A stretch of 64,000 nucleotides of DNA from Chryseobacterium sp. SSA4.19 (GCF_022601875.1 NZ_JAKVIP010000001.1:186001-250000); one strand, 5' to 3'; counted from the stretch's first letter, positions 24,468-33,232 are shown. Translations and numbers: made by a program. The notes: generated by a model from the letters alone, not told the origin.

Positions 24468-25697
24468 ATGTTCGACCTAGATCGTTGGCAGGAAATATTC
24501 AGTTCCATCCGCAGCAATGTGTTACGGACGGTACTTTCCGGGTTTACCGTGGCGTTGGGGTTATTTATCTTCATCGTGCTTTTCGGTATCGGAACGGGAC
24601 TGCAGAATGCTTTTACACAGGGATTTGCAAGGGATGCCCAGAACCTGATTTCCATTTTCACCGGTAAAACCACCGTGGCCTACAAAGGGCTTCAGTCAGA
24701 CAGGGTGGTTACCATGAACAATGACGATTATGATTTCCTTGTCAATGTCGATAAGAAGAAAGTAGGGAATTCAACTCCAAGATATACCTCCAATTTATTG
24801 GTTAAATATGGTAAAGAAAGCGGGAATTACCAGATCAATGGCGCCAATATGGATGAGCAGTACATCGAGAACCGTAAAATCCTGGACGGACGATACCTTT
24901 CACCTAACGATATGGCTAACAAACAGAATGTGGCCGTTATCGGAAGAATGGTACAGCGGGATTTGATTAAGAACGGGAGCCCGGTCGGGAAAGAGCTTAA
25001 TATCAACGGAACCATGTTTAAAGTGGTCGGTGTTTTTTCTGATGACGGTGGAGACTGGGACGAAAGGCATATTACCGTTCCTATTTCTACCCTGCAACAG
25101 ATGAAAAAAGGATCTGATACCGTGAGTACCGTATACATTGCTTATGATGAAAAGCTGGATCCGCAACAGGCCATCAAATATGGAGATGAGCTTAAAGAAA
25201 GACTAAAATCAAGGAAAAACGTTTCCCCTGAGGATGAAAACGGGGTGCGGATCTGGAATAACGCCCAGAATATGAACGATACCTTTACTTTCATGGCTGT
25301 TCTTACCGCAATCGTTGGGTTTATCGGTATGGGAACCTTGCTGGCGGGAATTATCGGAATCAGCAATATCATGGTATATATTGTCAAAGAAAGAACCAAA
25401 GAAATAGGTGTAAGGAAAGCCATCGGAGCAAAACCCCGAAGCATTGTCGCACTGATTGTTCAGGAAAGTGTGGTGATTACCGTCATATCGGGATTTGTAG
25501 GGGTCGGATTGGGTGTACTGGCTTTACACCTGATTGGTGATAACCTGGAAGAATATTTTATTAAAAGCCCGAGCGTAGGCTGGGGAACGATCTTTATGGC
25601 ATTCATTGCATTGGTATTTTCCGGACTGATTGCAGGATTTGTTCCGGCATACAGGGCATCCAAGATTAAACCGATTGAAGCACTGAGAACAGAATAA
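24468..25697 (+). CDS. MacB-like ABC transporter permease, first copy
   Basis: 409 residues: one N-terminal membrane helix (residues ~22-45), a large periplasmic MacB-PCD domain (~50-270), then three C-terminal helices of the FtsX domain (~285-400) with the TKEIGVRKAIGAKPRSI coupling segment. The end PIEALRTE is typical of this family. It works as a dimer or heterodimer, moving substrates by a mechanical bellows-like action powered by the ATPase encoded upstream. It is 32-36% similar in pattern by eye to the next permease only in the membrane parts; I did not align them. Confidence 0.92.
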   Translation: MFDLDRWQEIFSSIRSNVLRTVLSGFTVALGLFIFIVLFGIGTGLQNAFTQGFARDAQNLISIFTGKTTVAYKGLQSDRVVTMNNDDYDFLVNVDKKKVGNSTPRYTSNLLVKYGKESGNYQINGANMDEQYIENRKILDGRYLSPNDMANKQNVAVIGRMVQRDLIKNGSPVGKELNINGTMFKVVGVFSDDGGDWDERHITVPISTLQQMKKGSDTVSTVYIAYDEKLDPQQAIKYGDELKERLKSRKNVSPEDENGVRIWNNAQNMNDTFTFMAVLTAIVGFIGMGTLLAGIIGISNIMVYIVKERTKEIGVRKAIGAKPRSIVALIVQESVVITVISGFVGVGLGVLALHLIGDNLEEYFIKSPSVGWGTIFMAFIALVFSGLIAGFVPAYRASKIKPIEALRTE

Positions 25698-25765
25698 TGT
25701 TTGGAACAAGCTGAAAAGCTGACGGGCAAAGAACATTGATAAACCATCATTTATAATCAGATAAA

Positions 25766-27037
25766 GTGAACATACTACTTAAAAAAGATACCTGGCAGGA
25801 AATTTATTATTCATTGAAAAATAATAAGCTCCGGACCTTCCTTACCATGATCGGTGTAGGCTGGGGTATGTTTCTGTACGTTGTCCTGCTGGGTTCGGCC
25901 AAAGGAATGGAAAACGGGTTCGATAAATTATTTTCAGGATTTGCCACCAACTCTATTTTCCTATGGGCGCAGAATACTTCGATTCCTTACGAAGGTTTTC
26001 CCAAAGGCAGGCAGGTACATCTTCGGCTTTCCGATATCGATATGCTCAAGAGAAAGATTCCGGATATCGATTACATTTCTCCCCAGAATTCACGGGGAAG
26101 CTTTACCGGGACACCGGGAGAGACCATGTCCAGAAACGGAAAGAACGGAACGTATTCATTAACGGGGGATTATCCTGTAGGAAATAAAATTTCTGAGAAA
26201 AAACTTATTTACGGTCGCTATATCAATGATGCGGATGTTTCCGGAAATAAAAATGTAGCGGTAATCGGCGAAGAGATTTATAAAAACTTTTTCGATGCCA
26301 AGAAAAATGAGAACCCGCTAGGGAAATCCATTAATGTCAAGGGAATTTTCTTTAATGTGGTCGGCGTTTTCAGGGTGAAGAAAGGAGGAGGTTTTGAAAA
26401 TGACCAGACGGTATTTATTCCGCTTTCTACCTATACTAAAATGTACAATGCGGCAGATCAGATCGATATGTTTGCGATTGTCAGCAAGCCGAATGCCAGT
26501 GTCAATTCAGTGGAAGAAAGAGTTAAACTTGAATTAAAAGCCAAAAATAAAGTATCTCCCGAAGATACCAATGCTTTCGGAAGCTTTAACCTCGGAAAAG
26601 AATTTAAAAAGCTGACGGGATTTTTAACCGGCATGCAGCTTCTTACCATTATCGTAGGAACATTGACGATTCTTGCAGGGGTAATTGCCATTTCCAATAT
26701 TCTTTTGATCACTGTGAAAGAAAGAACCAAAGAGATCGGGATCAGAAGAGCTTTAGGAGCGAAACCTTCAGAAGTAAGAAACCAGATTCTGCTGGAAAGT
26801 GTGGTGATTACGCTGTCATCAGGATTGCTCGGATTCATGTCCGGAATTTTTGTCCTTATGATCCTGGATATGATTACCCAAGGTCAGGATTCGTTTCCTT
26901 TCTATAATCCCACCGTTAATTACGGGAATGTTTTTGCCGCAATGGCGGTAATGGTGGTTTTAGGGCTGATCATCGGAATGATTCCTGCGCAGAGGGCTGT
27001 GAAAATCAGGCCGATTGAAGCGCTGAGAACGGAATAA
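25766..27037 (+). CDS. MacB-like ABC transporter permease, second copy
   Basis: 423 residues starting with GTG at 25766. The layout is the same as the upstream permease: N-terminal helix (FLTMIGVGWGMFLYVVLLGSA), periplasmic domain, then three FtsX helices with TKEIGIRRALGAKPSEV and the end PIEALRTE. Two different permeases next to one ATPase suggest a heterodimeric exporter rather than the homodimer of classical MacB. The two periplasmic domains differ in their N-terminal segments (this one has PYEGFPKGRQVHLRLSDIDML). Confidence 0.92.
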   Translation: MNILLKKDTWQEIYYSLKNNKLRTFLTMIGVGWGMFLYVVLLGSAKGMENGFDKLFSGFATNSIFLWAQNTSIPYEGFPKGRQVHLRLSDIDMLKRKIPDIDYISPQNSRGSFTGTPGETMSRNGKNGTYSLTGDYPVGNKISEKKLIYGRYINDADVSGNKNVAVIGEEIYKNFFDAKKNENPLGKSINVKGIFFNVVGVFRVKKGGGFENDQTVFIPLSTYTKMYNAADQIDMFAIVSKPNASVNSVEERVKLELKAKNKVSPEDTNAFGSFNLGKEFKKLTGFLTGMQLLTIIVGTLTILAGVIAISNILLITVKERTKEIGIRRALGAKPSEVRNQILLESVVITLSSGLLGFMSGIFVLMILDMITQGQDSFPFYNPTVNYGNVFAAMAVMVVLGLIIGMIPAQRAVKIRPIEALRTE

Positions 27038-27125
27038 AGAAGAAGTTATGAGCATTGGTTTTATAATGCGTAATTTTTGAATAATTAAATTTTTATATCA
27101 TTTAAATAAAAAATAAACTATACAT

Positions 27126-28328
27126 ATGAAAAAGAAATTCACTTGGAAAAAAGCCGTTTATATTGTGTTGGGGCTTTTATTTGCAGTGGCTTTATTCTCC
27201 GGGATCAGGTATCTTGTGAAATCCAATTCTAAGGAGAGCGAGGCTTTCCTTACCCGGAAACCTACCATTCAGAATATGGATGACAAGGTGATGGCAACAG
27301 GAAAAATTGTTCCGAAAGAAGAAATTGAAATTAAACCGAATATAGCAGGGATTATTGATAAAATCTTAGTGGAGGAAGGGGACCGGGTAGAGGCAGGACA
27401 GCTGATTGCCACGGTAAGAATTGTCCCGAACTTGGCGGATGTCAACAATTCCCAGCAGAACGTTCAGAATGCCCAGCTGCAGATCAGCAATGCTAAAATG
27501 AATGTTGAAAACATGCGCAAGCAGTTCGAAATGCAGGAGCGTTTGTTCAAGCAGGGTGTTATTTCCAAACAGGAATACCTGAATTCCCAGCAGCAGCTTT
27601 TTTCCCAGCAGCAGGCACTTAAAAATGCAAACCAGCAGCTGATAACGGCACAGAAAGCATTGCAGATTGCGAAAACAGGAGCTATTCCTGAGCTGCAGGG
27701 CCTTGCGACCACCCAGATCCGTTCCAAAGCATCCGGAACCGTATTGGAAGTTCCTGTAAAAGTAGGAAGCCAGGTAATTGAAGCCAATTCATTTAATGCC
27801 GGAACTACCATCTGTTCAATTGCAGATCTTAACTCGCTTATTTTTCAGGGTGAAATTGATGAAGCACAGGCTGGAAAGCTGAAGCAGGGAATGGAGATGA
27901 ATATTGTGATCGGTGCCCTTCAGAATAAAACATTTCCCGGAAAACTGACGATGATCGCACCGAAAGGAAAAGATAATAACGGAACTATCAAATTCCCGGT
28001 GGAAGGTGATGTGCATAATCCGAACAATGAATACATCAGGGCCGGATTCTCTGCTAACGGGGAGATTGTATTAAATTCCCAGAAAAATGCATTATTATTG
28101 GATGAATCTTTAGTTCAGTATGAAAAGAAAAACGGTAAAGATGTTCCGTTTGTAGAGGTAAAACAAAAAGACGGCAAGTTCAAAAAAATATATGTGAAAC
28201 TGGGGGCCAGCGATGGAATTAACGTTCAGGTTCTTCCCGGCTCACCAATTACTAAAGACTCTGAAATCAAAGTCTGGAATCCTTCAGATAAGGACAAAGA
28301 AGAGTTGAAAGAAAAAGGCAAAAAATAA
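27126..28328 (+). CDS. HlyD/MacA-type periplasmic adaptor protein
   Basis: 400 residues. One N-terminal membrane anchor (AVYIVLGLLFAVALFSGI) is followed by a lipoyl half-domain (GKIVPKEEIEIKPNIAGIIDKILVEEGDRVEAGQLIA), a long Gln/Asn-rich coiled-coil hairpin (about residues 105-195), the second lipoyl half and a beta-barrel region. This is the membrane fusion subunit that would link the two permeases to an outer-membrane channel. It is the last gene of the exporter unit and has a terminator 27 bases downstream. The outer-membrane partner must be encoded elsewhere. Confidence 0.92.
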   Translation: MKKKFTWKKAVYIVLGLLFAVALFSGIRYLVKSNSKESEAFLTRKPTIQNMDDKVMATGKIVPKEEIEIKPNIAGIIDKILVEEGDRVEAGQLIATVRIVPNLADVNNSQQNVQNAQLQISNAKMNVENMRKQFEMQERLFKQGVISKQEYLNSQQQLFSQQQALKNANQQLITAQKALQIAKTGAIPELQGLATTQIRSKASGTVLEVPVKVGSQVIEANSFNAGTTICSIADLNSLIFQGEIDEAQAGKLKQGMEMNIVIGALQNKTFPGKLTMIAPKGKDNNGTIKFPVEGDVHNPNNEYIRAGFSANGEIVLNSQKNALLLDESLVQYEKKNGKDVPFVEVKQKDGKFKKIYVKLGASDGINVQVLPGSPITKDSEIKVWNPSDKDKEELKEKGKK

Positions 28329-28354
28329 TAAACTAAATGATACGCGGTAAGCGG

Positions 28355-28386
28355 AAGTCCTGGGAAGTTCTCAGGGCTTTTTTATT
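28355..28386 (+). terminator. Intrinsic terminator of the ABC exporter unit
   Basis: Stem AAGTCCTG / CAGGGCTT (one wobble pair) with a 9-base loop is followed by TTTTTTATT. It follows the adaptor gene. Confidence 0.8.
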
Positions 28387-28541
28387 ATCTTCTCCTCTGC
28401 AAATTGCTTTCTTTAGAAGCTGTTTCCCGTTTACCGTTGTCGTCTTTTTCAAAAGAGATGTTCCTTCAACCATCGACAGGACTTTGCCATAATTCTACTA
28501 TTTGGTAATAGAATCAGTTTTAAACTTTAATAAGATGCTGT

Positions 28542-28835
28542 TTAGCTCGTCCAGATGAAGGCAGTCACGCAGATTTTATGTGACTTCTCTTTAAGGTTTC
28601 TCCTGCCCGCAACTGGTCCGGAGATTTTAAATATGCCCGGGTCTTCACTGTAGCACAACGCTTTGGTCTTGTCCGCCGCCGAAGTACTACCCAGGGCAGA
28701 ATTGTCCTGCGACACCAGCCTAATGATGCCTGACTGCGCAGTCGCCGTGATGTTCTGTCTGCGCCGGTTAGCACCTGCTACCGTTCCTGATCTTGCTGAG
28801 AACCTTTCAATGATTTCTTTTGTGATTCTTGCCAT
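28542..28835 (-). pseudogene. Probable remnant of a DUF6266-like gene
   Basis: A 97-codon frame whose first ~35 residues (MARITKEIIERFSARSGTV, then AGANRRRQN) resemble the N-terminus of DUF6266 proteins, remembered as MARxxKGILGGFSGxxGTVxGxxWRG. The usual full length is about 200 residues, and the part after residue ~35 does not look like that family. Local base composition is richer in GC than the neighbours. I think this is a truncated or degraded gene, but an intact small protein cannot be excluded. The family match is from memory and needs a profile search. Confidence 0.4.
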
Positions 28836-28992
28836 GGTGTTGCTTTTTTTGGTTAACGAAACGAAGATAGAACAGGGTTTTTAATTTTCAATGGCCCGGA
28901 AAGTTTTTGGCAGCTTGTGTCCGGTTTTGGCAGGTTTTGGTAGCCTATGACAGGTATCATCCGGCATTTCTTCGGAAGCGCTTCGGGGTTTC

Positions 28993-29040
28993 TTCGGTAG
29001 TTCTTCGGAAAAAACATCTTTTTTCCGAAGAACTACCGAA
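28993..29040. repeat. 48-base perfect hairpin
   Basis: Two 22-base arms are perfect complements (left arm begins TTCGGTAGTTCTTCGG at 28993, right arm ends at 29040) around loop CATC. The inner six pairs are A/T. Direct copies of TTCTTCGG at 28968, 28990 and 29001 precede it. It lies far from any intact gene end, 665 bases beyond the exporter terminator. Confidence 0.85.
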
Positions 29041-29720
29041 CAAGTGTCGAATAAAACCTTAACTATCCTCGCATTTTTGGAGGTTATCTCTAACGGGAAT
29101 TTTAATTTCTACTATTGATGAATCATTAATTTAAAGTGTATTTATTTTCGGATTCCGTAAACTGGGGATTTCAAGCTTCTGGATAAGAACCGGCAGAAAT
29201 TCTGGCTGTATGAATGCCGGTATACCCTATGGTGAAATAGCAGATAGTCGGTAATGATACGGAGATGGTAGATTATTCAAAAACTTTGTAATTCAGTTGA
29301 TTAATAAACATTATTATGGAAAATATGTATGTATTCCCGGCGGCAAAAATTTATGAATCTTTTAAAGCTTAATTTTTAACTCTGTTCCCGTTGATTGTAA
29401 ATTCAGTAACTATAAATAAATGTAATAAAATATGTATAATTCCATAATTTTTTAAAAATTAAAAATCCACGTCATCATCATCATCATTATCATCTGTGGA
29501 AAATTATATTTTGAAATCAATTTAATTATATTCTCAAAATCAAAGACTATGAGATATATCTGAAAAATATTCAGATGAATATCACATCATTTAATTTCCT
29601 GTCGAGATATAAACGAAGCAGAATTTTCCGATAAACGAAAGAGTTAAGTATCGGACAGGACAAATTTTAAAGATAAAAAACAGAAATGGTCATCAGAATT
29701 TTATACGCTGTAAGTTCACA
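29041..29720. other. 680 bases without a supported gene
   Basis: I find no credible open frame or RNA. Notable bits are a short ATC-repeat stretch (29473-29495), a weak 7-base inverted repeat (29597-29603 with 29654-29660, TCCTGTC/GACAGGA), and a small stem near 29556-29576 (CTGAA/TTCAG). The region may contain decayed sequence on the forward side of the DUF6266-like remnant. Confidence 0.5.
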
Positions 29721-30101
29721 TTACTGATCTGAACATTCCTTACAATATCCGGAAATCAATCCGTTGAAAGTAACCGATTGATAACCTTCCGGTACATGGA
29801 CTTCCATTTCATGAGGCAAGCATTCTATTTTTCCACAGGCGATACACTTAAAATGAAAATGGTTATGCCTGTGTGTTTTTTCTGAACAGTTTATACACAC
29901 CGCAAAATAAAATTTTCCGTCGTCACCCGGTATTTTATGAATGATTCCGTCTTCGCAGAAACTGTTCAGTACCCTGTAAATTGTTGCCCGGTCTACTGCC
30001 TTTCCCAGCTCTTTCTGTAAAGTATCCGGGCTTACCGCTGATTTGGATTTTTTTAAAAATTCCAGGATCATTTGTTTGGAAACGGTATTTCTTTTTATCA
30101 T
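29721..30101 (-). CDS. Fur-family metal-dependent regulator
   Basis: 126 residues. An N-terminal winged helix (VSKQMILEFLKKSKSAVSPDTLQKEL, RATIYRVLNSFCEDGIIHKI) is followed by the dimerisation/metal part with CINCSEKTHRHNHFHFKCIACGKIECLPHE and a final YCKECSDQ. The two CxxC pairs fit a structural zinc site, and the His-rich segment fits a sensing site. Whether it is a Zur-, PerR- or Fur-type sensor cannot be decided by eye. It is divergent from a thioredoxin-reductase-like gene, and a palindrome lies between them. Confidence 0.92.
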   Translation of the reverse strand: MIKRNTVSKQMILEFLKKSKSAVSPDTLQKELGKAVDRATIYRVLNSFCEDGIIHKIPGDDGKFYFAVCINCSEKTHRHNHFHFKCIACGKIECLPHEMEVHVPEGYQSVTFNGLISGYCKECSDQ

Positions 30102-30123
30102 TCAGCAAATATAAAATTATTAT

Positions 30124-30138
30124 TGCGATCATATCGCA
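30124..30138. promoter_or_regulatory. Palindromic candidate operator between fur-like and flavoprotein genes
   Basis: TGCGAT-CAT-ATCGCA is a perfect 6+6 inverted repeat, 23 bases upstream of the Fur-family ATG and over the -33 region of the divergent flavoprotein promoter (its -7 is at 30155). A repressor bound here would block both genes. Confidence 0.55.
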
Positions 30139-30154
30139 TTAAAGAAATTTATTT

Positions 30155-30162
30155 TAACTTTG
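30155..30162 (+). promoter_or_regulatory. Candidate -7 promoter element of the flavoprotein gene
   Basis: TAACTTTG, a full TAnnTTTG match, about 60 bases before the ATG at 30222. The palindrome at 30124-30138 covers its expected -33 region. Confidence 0.55.
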
Positions 30163-30164
30163 CG

Positions 30165-30196
30165 GTATATGATACTTTATTACGGAATTCATATAC
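30165..30196 (+). repeat. Inverted repeat in the flavoprotein leader
   Basis: GTATATGA (30165-30172) and TCATATAC (30189-30196) are exact complements separated by 16 bases, starting at the predicted transcript start. It could form a leader hairpin or be a second operator. Confidence 0.5.
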
Positions 30197-30221
30197 CTCA
30201 CACTAACAATAAATTAATAGT

Positions 30222-31136
30222 ATGCAGAATAAATTTGATGTGATTATCATCGGAGGCAGTTATGCAGGATTGTCCGCAGCAATGGCTTTGGGAAGGTCTT
30301 TACGGAATGTTTTGGTTATAGACAGTGGAAAACCCTGTAACCGGCAGACGCCGCATTCCCATAATTTCCTGACTCAGGATGGAAATACGCCGAAAGAAAT
30401 TTCAGATCTTTCCAAAGAACAGGTACTGAAATACGATACTGTGAAATTTTACGAAGGAACAGTCATAAAAATCTCTAAAACTGATGAAGGTTTTGAAATT
30501 GCCACGGAACATCATGAAAAACTGTATGCTGAAAAAATAATTCTTGCTTCAGGAGTTAAAGATATTATGCCGGATATCGAAGGGTTTTCAGAATGCTGGG
30601 GGATTTCCGTTATTCACTGTCCGTATTGCCATGGGTATGAAGTAAAAGGTAAAACAACCGGGATTCTCTCTAACGGGGATATGGCATTTGAGTTTTCAAA
30701 GATTGTTTTCAATCTGACAAAAGATCTGACCTTATTTACAAATGGAATGTCAACGTTAACTCCGGAACAGGCTGAACGGTTCAATCAAAATAAAATCCGT
30801 ATTGTAGAAGATGAAATCGATAAGGTCATCCATAAAAACGGACAGATTCAGAAGCTGATTTTTAAAAATGGAAAAGAATTCCCTTTAGAGGCTTTGTACG
30901 CAAAGATTGCTTTTGAACAAAATATAAATCCTGGGGATCTGAATCTTGAAATGACAGAACATGGCTTCATTAATATTGATCATTTCCACAAAACCAATGT
31001 TGAAGGTGTTTTTGCATGCGGAGACAATGTTTCTATGATGCGGTCCGTGGCCAATGCTGTGGCACAGGGAAATATGTCCGGAGCTATTGTAAACAGGGAA
31101 CTTTCTGTTGAGGAATTCTCATCCTTTCCGGAATAA
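30222..31136 (+). CDS. Thioredoxin-reductase-like FAD-dependent oxidoreductase
   Basis: 304 residues. An FAD-binding start (DVIIIGGSYAGLSAAMALGRSLRNVLVIDSG), the redox-type CPYCHGYEVKG segment (CxxC near residue 135) and the C-terminal VEGVFACGDN fit the two-domain thioredoxin reductase fold. The NADPH-domain loop is degenerate: GILSNGDMAFEF stands where GGGDSAxE is expected, so the electron donor may differ. Relatives include GliT/HlmI-like dithiol oxidases and flavoprotein partners of stress regulons. Its divergent Fur-family neighbour and the palindrome suggest metal or peroxide control. Confidence 0.85.
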   Translation: MQNKFDVIIIGGSYAGLSAAMALGRSLRNVLVIDSGKPCNRQTPHSHNFLTQDGNTPKEISDLSKEQVLKYDTVKFYEGTVIKISKTDEGFEIATEHHEKLYAEKIILASGVKDIMPDIEGFSECWGISVIHCPYCHGYEVKGKTTGILSNGDMAFEFSKIVFNLTKDLTLFTNGMSTLTPEQAERFNQNKIRIVEDEIDKVIHKNGQIQKLIFKNGKEFPLEALYAKIAFEQNINPGDLNLEMTEHGFINIDHFHKTNVEGVFACGDNVSMMRSVANAVAQGNMSGAIVNRELSVEEFSSFPE

Positions 31137-31145
31137 AAAAGATGT

Positions 31146-31176
31146 AAAAGCTGATTTATCTTAATGATCAGCTTTT
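31146..31176 (+). terminator. Intrinsic terminator of the flavoprotein gene
   Basis: A perfect 10-base stem AAAAGCTGAT / ATCAGCTTTT with an 11-base loop, followed by ATCAGATTTT. Confidence 0.8.
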
Positions 31177-31213
31177 ATCAGATTTTACCTGTTCTCACTA
31201 AAAGGAAATTTCG

Positions 31214-31221
31214 TACTTTTG
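31214..31221 (+). promoter_or_regulatory. Candidate -7 promoter element of glyA
   Basis: TACTTTTG fits TAnnTTTG and lies 30 bases before the glyA ATG at 31252. An in-frame start at 31219 would overlap it. Confidence 0.55.
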
Positions 31222-31251
31222 GAGTGGAAAATTTCAAAAACTAAAAGTATA

Positions 31252-32517
31252 ATGGATATTATTTTCGACCTGATTGAAAAAGAAAGACAAAGACAAACCC
31301 ATGGAATTGAAATGATTGCATCAGAAAATTTTGTTTCTGAGAATGTAATGAAAGCAGTGGGAAGCGTACTGACTAACAAATATGCAGAAGGATATCCCGG
31401 GAAAAGATATTACGGTGGATGTGAAGTTGTAGATGAGGTTGAAACCTTAGCCATTAACAGGGCAAAAGAGCTTTTCGGAGTGGATTATGTAAATGTACAG
31501 CCGCATTCCGGCTCACAGGCAAATGCCGCCATTTATCTTGCCGTTTTGAAGCCCGGAGATAAAATCATGGGAATGGATCTTTCTATGGGAGGGCATCTTA
31601 CCCACGGTTCTGCAGTTAATTTTTCAGGTATTCAGTATGAGGTCGTTTCTTACGGCGTTCAGCAGGAAACCGGTCTTATCGATTACGATCAGATGAGAGA
31701 AGTGGCATTGAGAGAAAAGCCTAAAATGATGATTGCAGGTTTCTCAGCTTATTCAAGAGATCTGGATTATGCAAAGTTCAGGGCAGTGGCTGATGAAATC
31801 GGAGCGACCCTTTGGGCGGATATTGCACATCCTGCAGGATTGATTGCCAAGGGTTTATTAAATAATCCGTTTGAACATTGCCATCTGGTAACCACCACTA
31901 CGCATAAAACCTTAAGAGGACCGCGAGGCGGAATGATCATGATGGGCAGGGATTTTGAAAATACATATGGCCATAAAACGCCGAAAGGAGAGACTAAAAT
32001 GATGAGCCAGGTTCTGGATGGAGCTGTTTTCCCGGGAATTCAGGGAGGTCCGCTGGAACATGTGATCGCCGGTAAGGCAGTTGCATTCGGTGAAGCTTTG
32101 GATGTACAGTTTGAAACGTATGCCAAGCAGGTTCAGTCCAATGCCAGAGCTTTAGCAAAATCAATGATCGACAGAGGGTTTGATATTGTCAGTGGCGGAA
32201 CAGACAATCACCTGATGCTTGTTGACCTTCGAAATAAAAACGTAAACGGTAAAGAAACTGAGAAAGCTTTGGTTCTTGCTGATATTACGTGTAACAAAAA
32301 TATGGTGCCGTTTGATGACAAGTCTCCGTTTACTACTTCAGGGATCAGATTAGGGACTGCCGCAATCACAACAAGAGGATTAAGGGAACATGATATGGAT
32401 ACCATTGCAGGACTAATATCTGAAGTGGTGGACAATATTAAAAATGAGGAGGTAATTGCTTCTGTAAGAAAGAAAGTAAATGAATTGATGGAAGGGAAAG
32501 CTTTATTCAATTATTAA
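31252..32517 (+). CDS. glyA: Serine hydroxymethyltransferase
   Basis: 421 residues from the ATG at 31252; the in-frame codon at 31219 lies within the promoter and adds 11 residues absent from the family, so it is rejected. The PLP enzyme interconverts serine and glycine with tetrahydrofolate. Marks: [10 protein letters not shown] near the start, [28 protein letters not shown], the PLP-Lys motif [15 protein letters not shown] and the C-terminal [15 protein letters not shown]. Length is typical. It is a single-gene unit between two terminators. Confidence 0.98.
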   Translation: MDIIFDLIEKERQRQTHGIEMIASENFVSENVMKAVGSVLTNKYAEGYPGKRYYGGCEVVDEVETLAINRAKELFGVDYVNVQPHSGSQANAAIYLAVLKPGDKIMGMDLSMGGHLTHGSAVNFSGIQYEVVSYGVQQETGLIDYDQMREVALREKPKMMIAGFSAYSRDLDYAKFRAVADEIGATLWADIAHPAGLIAKGLLNNPFEHCHLVTTTTHKTLRGPRGGMIMMGRDFENTYGHKTPKGETKMMSQVLDGAVFPGIQGGPLEHVIAGKAVAFGEALDVQFETYAKQVQSNARALAKSMIDRGFDIVSGGTDNHLMLVDLRNKNVNGKETEKALVLADITCNKNMVPFDDKSPFTTSGIRLGTAAITTRGLREHDMDTIAGLISEVVDNIKNEEVIASVRKKVNELMEGKALFNY

Positions 32518-32542
32518 TATTCTTCTTTGAATCAAAATATAG

Positions 32543-32569
32543 GAATGGGCTTTTGCCCATTCTTTTTTT
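32543..32569 (+). terminator. Intrinsic terminator after glyA
   Basis: Stem GAATGGGC / GCCCATTC with loop TTTT and a run of seven T. It ends 6 bases before the recX ATG. Confidence 0.9.
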
Positions 32570-32575
32570 ATCAGT

Positions 32576-33040
32576 ATGGAAAAGAAATCGTATACGTTTG
32601 ATGAAATAAAACTGAAACTGGTTAACTACTGCGTGTACCAGGACCGCTGCCATGCCGAAGTGGAACAGAAAATGAGGGAGTTTCTGCTGATCGATGAAGC
32701 AAAGGAAGAGATTATGCTCTATCTTCTAAGGGAAAATTATCTGAATGAAGAACGGTTTACCCGAAGTTACATCCGGGGGAAGTTTTATATCAAACACTGG
32801 GGAAAAAATAAGATTAAAATGAACCTTAAACAAAAGCATATTCCTGAAAAATTAATCAGTAAATGCTTTGATGAAATTGATGAAGAAGATTATGAACAGA
32901 CCATAAAGAAAATATTTGATAATTACTATGAAAAACAGAAAGGAGTGAAAGAATATCAGAGAAAATCGAAGACCATACAGTATTTGATCAGTAAGGGTTT
33001 TGAGTATGAGGTGATTATAAATGTTTTGCAGCAATGGTAA
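32576..33040 (+). CDS. recX: RecX-family regulator of RecA
   Basis: 154 residues with the three-helix repeats of RecX: KLVNYCVYQDRCHAEVEQKMREF, then LNEERFTRSYIRGKFYIKHWGKNKIKMNLKQKHIPEKLISKCF, then a final helix repeat (YQRKSKTIQYLISKGFEYEVIINVL). RecX binds RecA filaments and limits strand exchange. recA is not in this window. The start follows the glyA terminator by six bases, so part of its transcription may come from glyA read-through; I saw no strong promoter in the short gap. Confidence 0.9.
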   Translation: MEKKSYTFDEIKLKLVNYCVYQDRCHAEVEQKMREFLLIDEAKEEIMLYLLRENYLNEERFTRSYIRGKFYIKHWGKNKIKMNLKQKHIPEKLISKCFDEIDEEDYEQTIKKIFDNYYEKQKGVKEYQRKSKTIQYLISKGFEYEVIINVLQQW

Positions 33041-33232
33041 TTATCATATATTAGTCTTTATAATTCATTGAATTATGATATATTTGGGTTTGGGAAGATG
33101 CGCATATAATATTTTAGGATAAAAAATTATTTTTTAGACATGATGGCACGATTAATGCATACCGTTCTGGGATTTTCTGAGCACGATTTTTAATTAAAAA
33201 ATAATCTGTTAAAAAATAAATCATATACCACC

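Noticed and set aside
28565..28774. Arg-rich 69-codon frame on the reverse strand
   Set aside because: It overlaps the DUF6266-like frame in another phase, is compositionally odd and has no family features; it is a shadow of that frame.
28968..29008. Repeated TTCTTCGG copies as a CRISPR-like array
   Set aside because: The unit is only 8 bases, with irregular spacing of 3-15 bases, no spacers of constant length and no cas genes.
29473..29495. ATC triplet run as coding or regulatory repeat
   Set aside because: It lies in no open frame and is short low-complexity DNA; no supported function.
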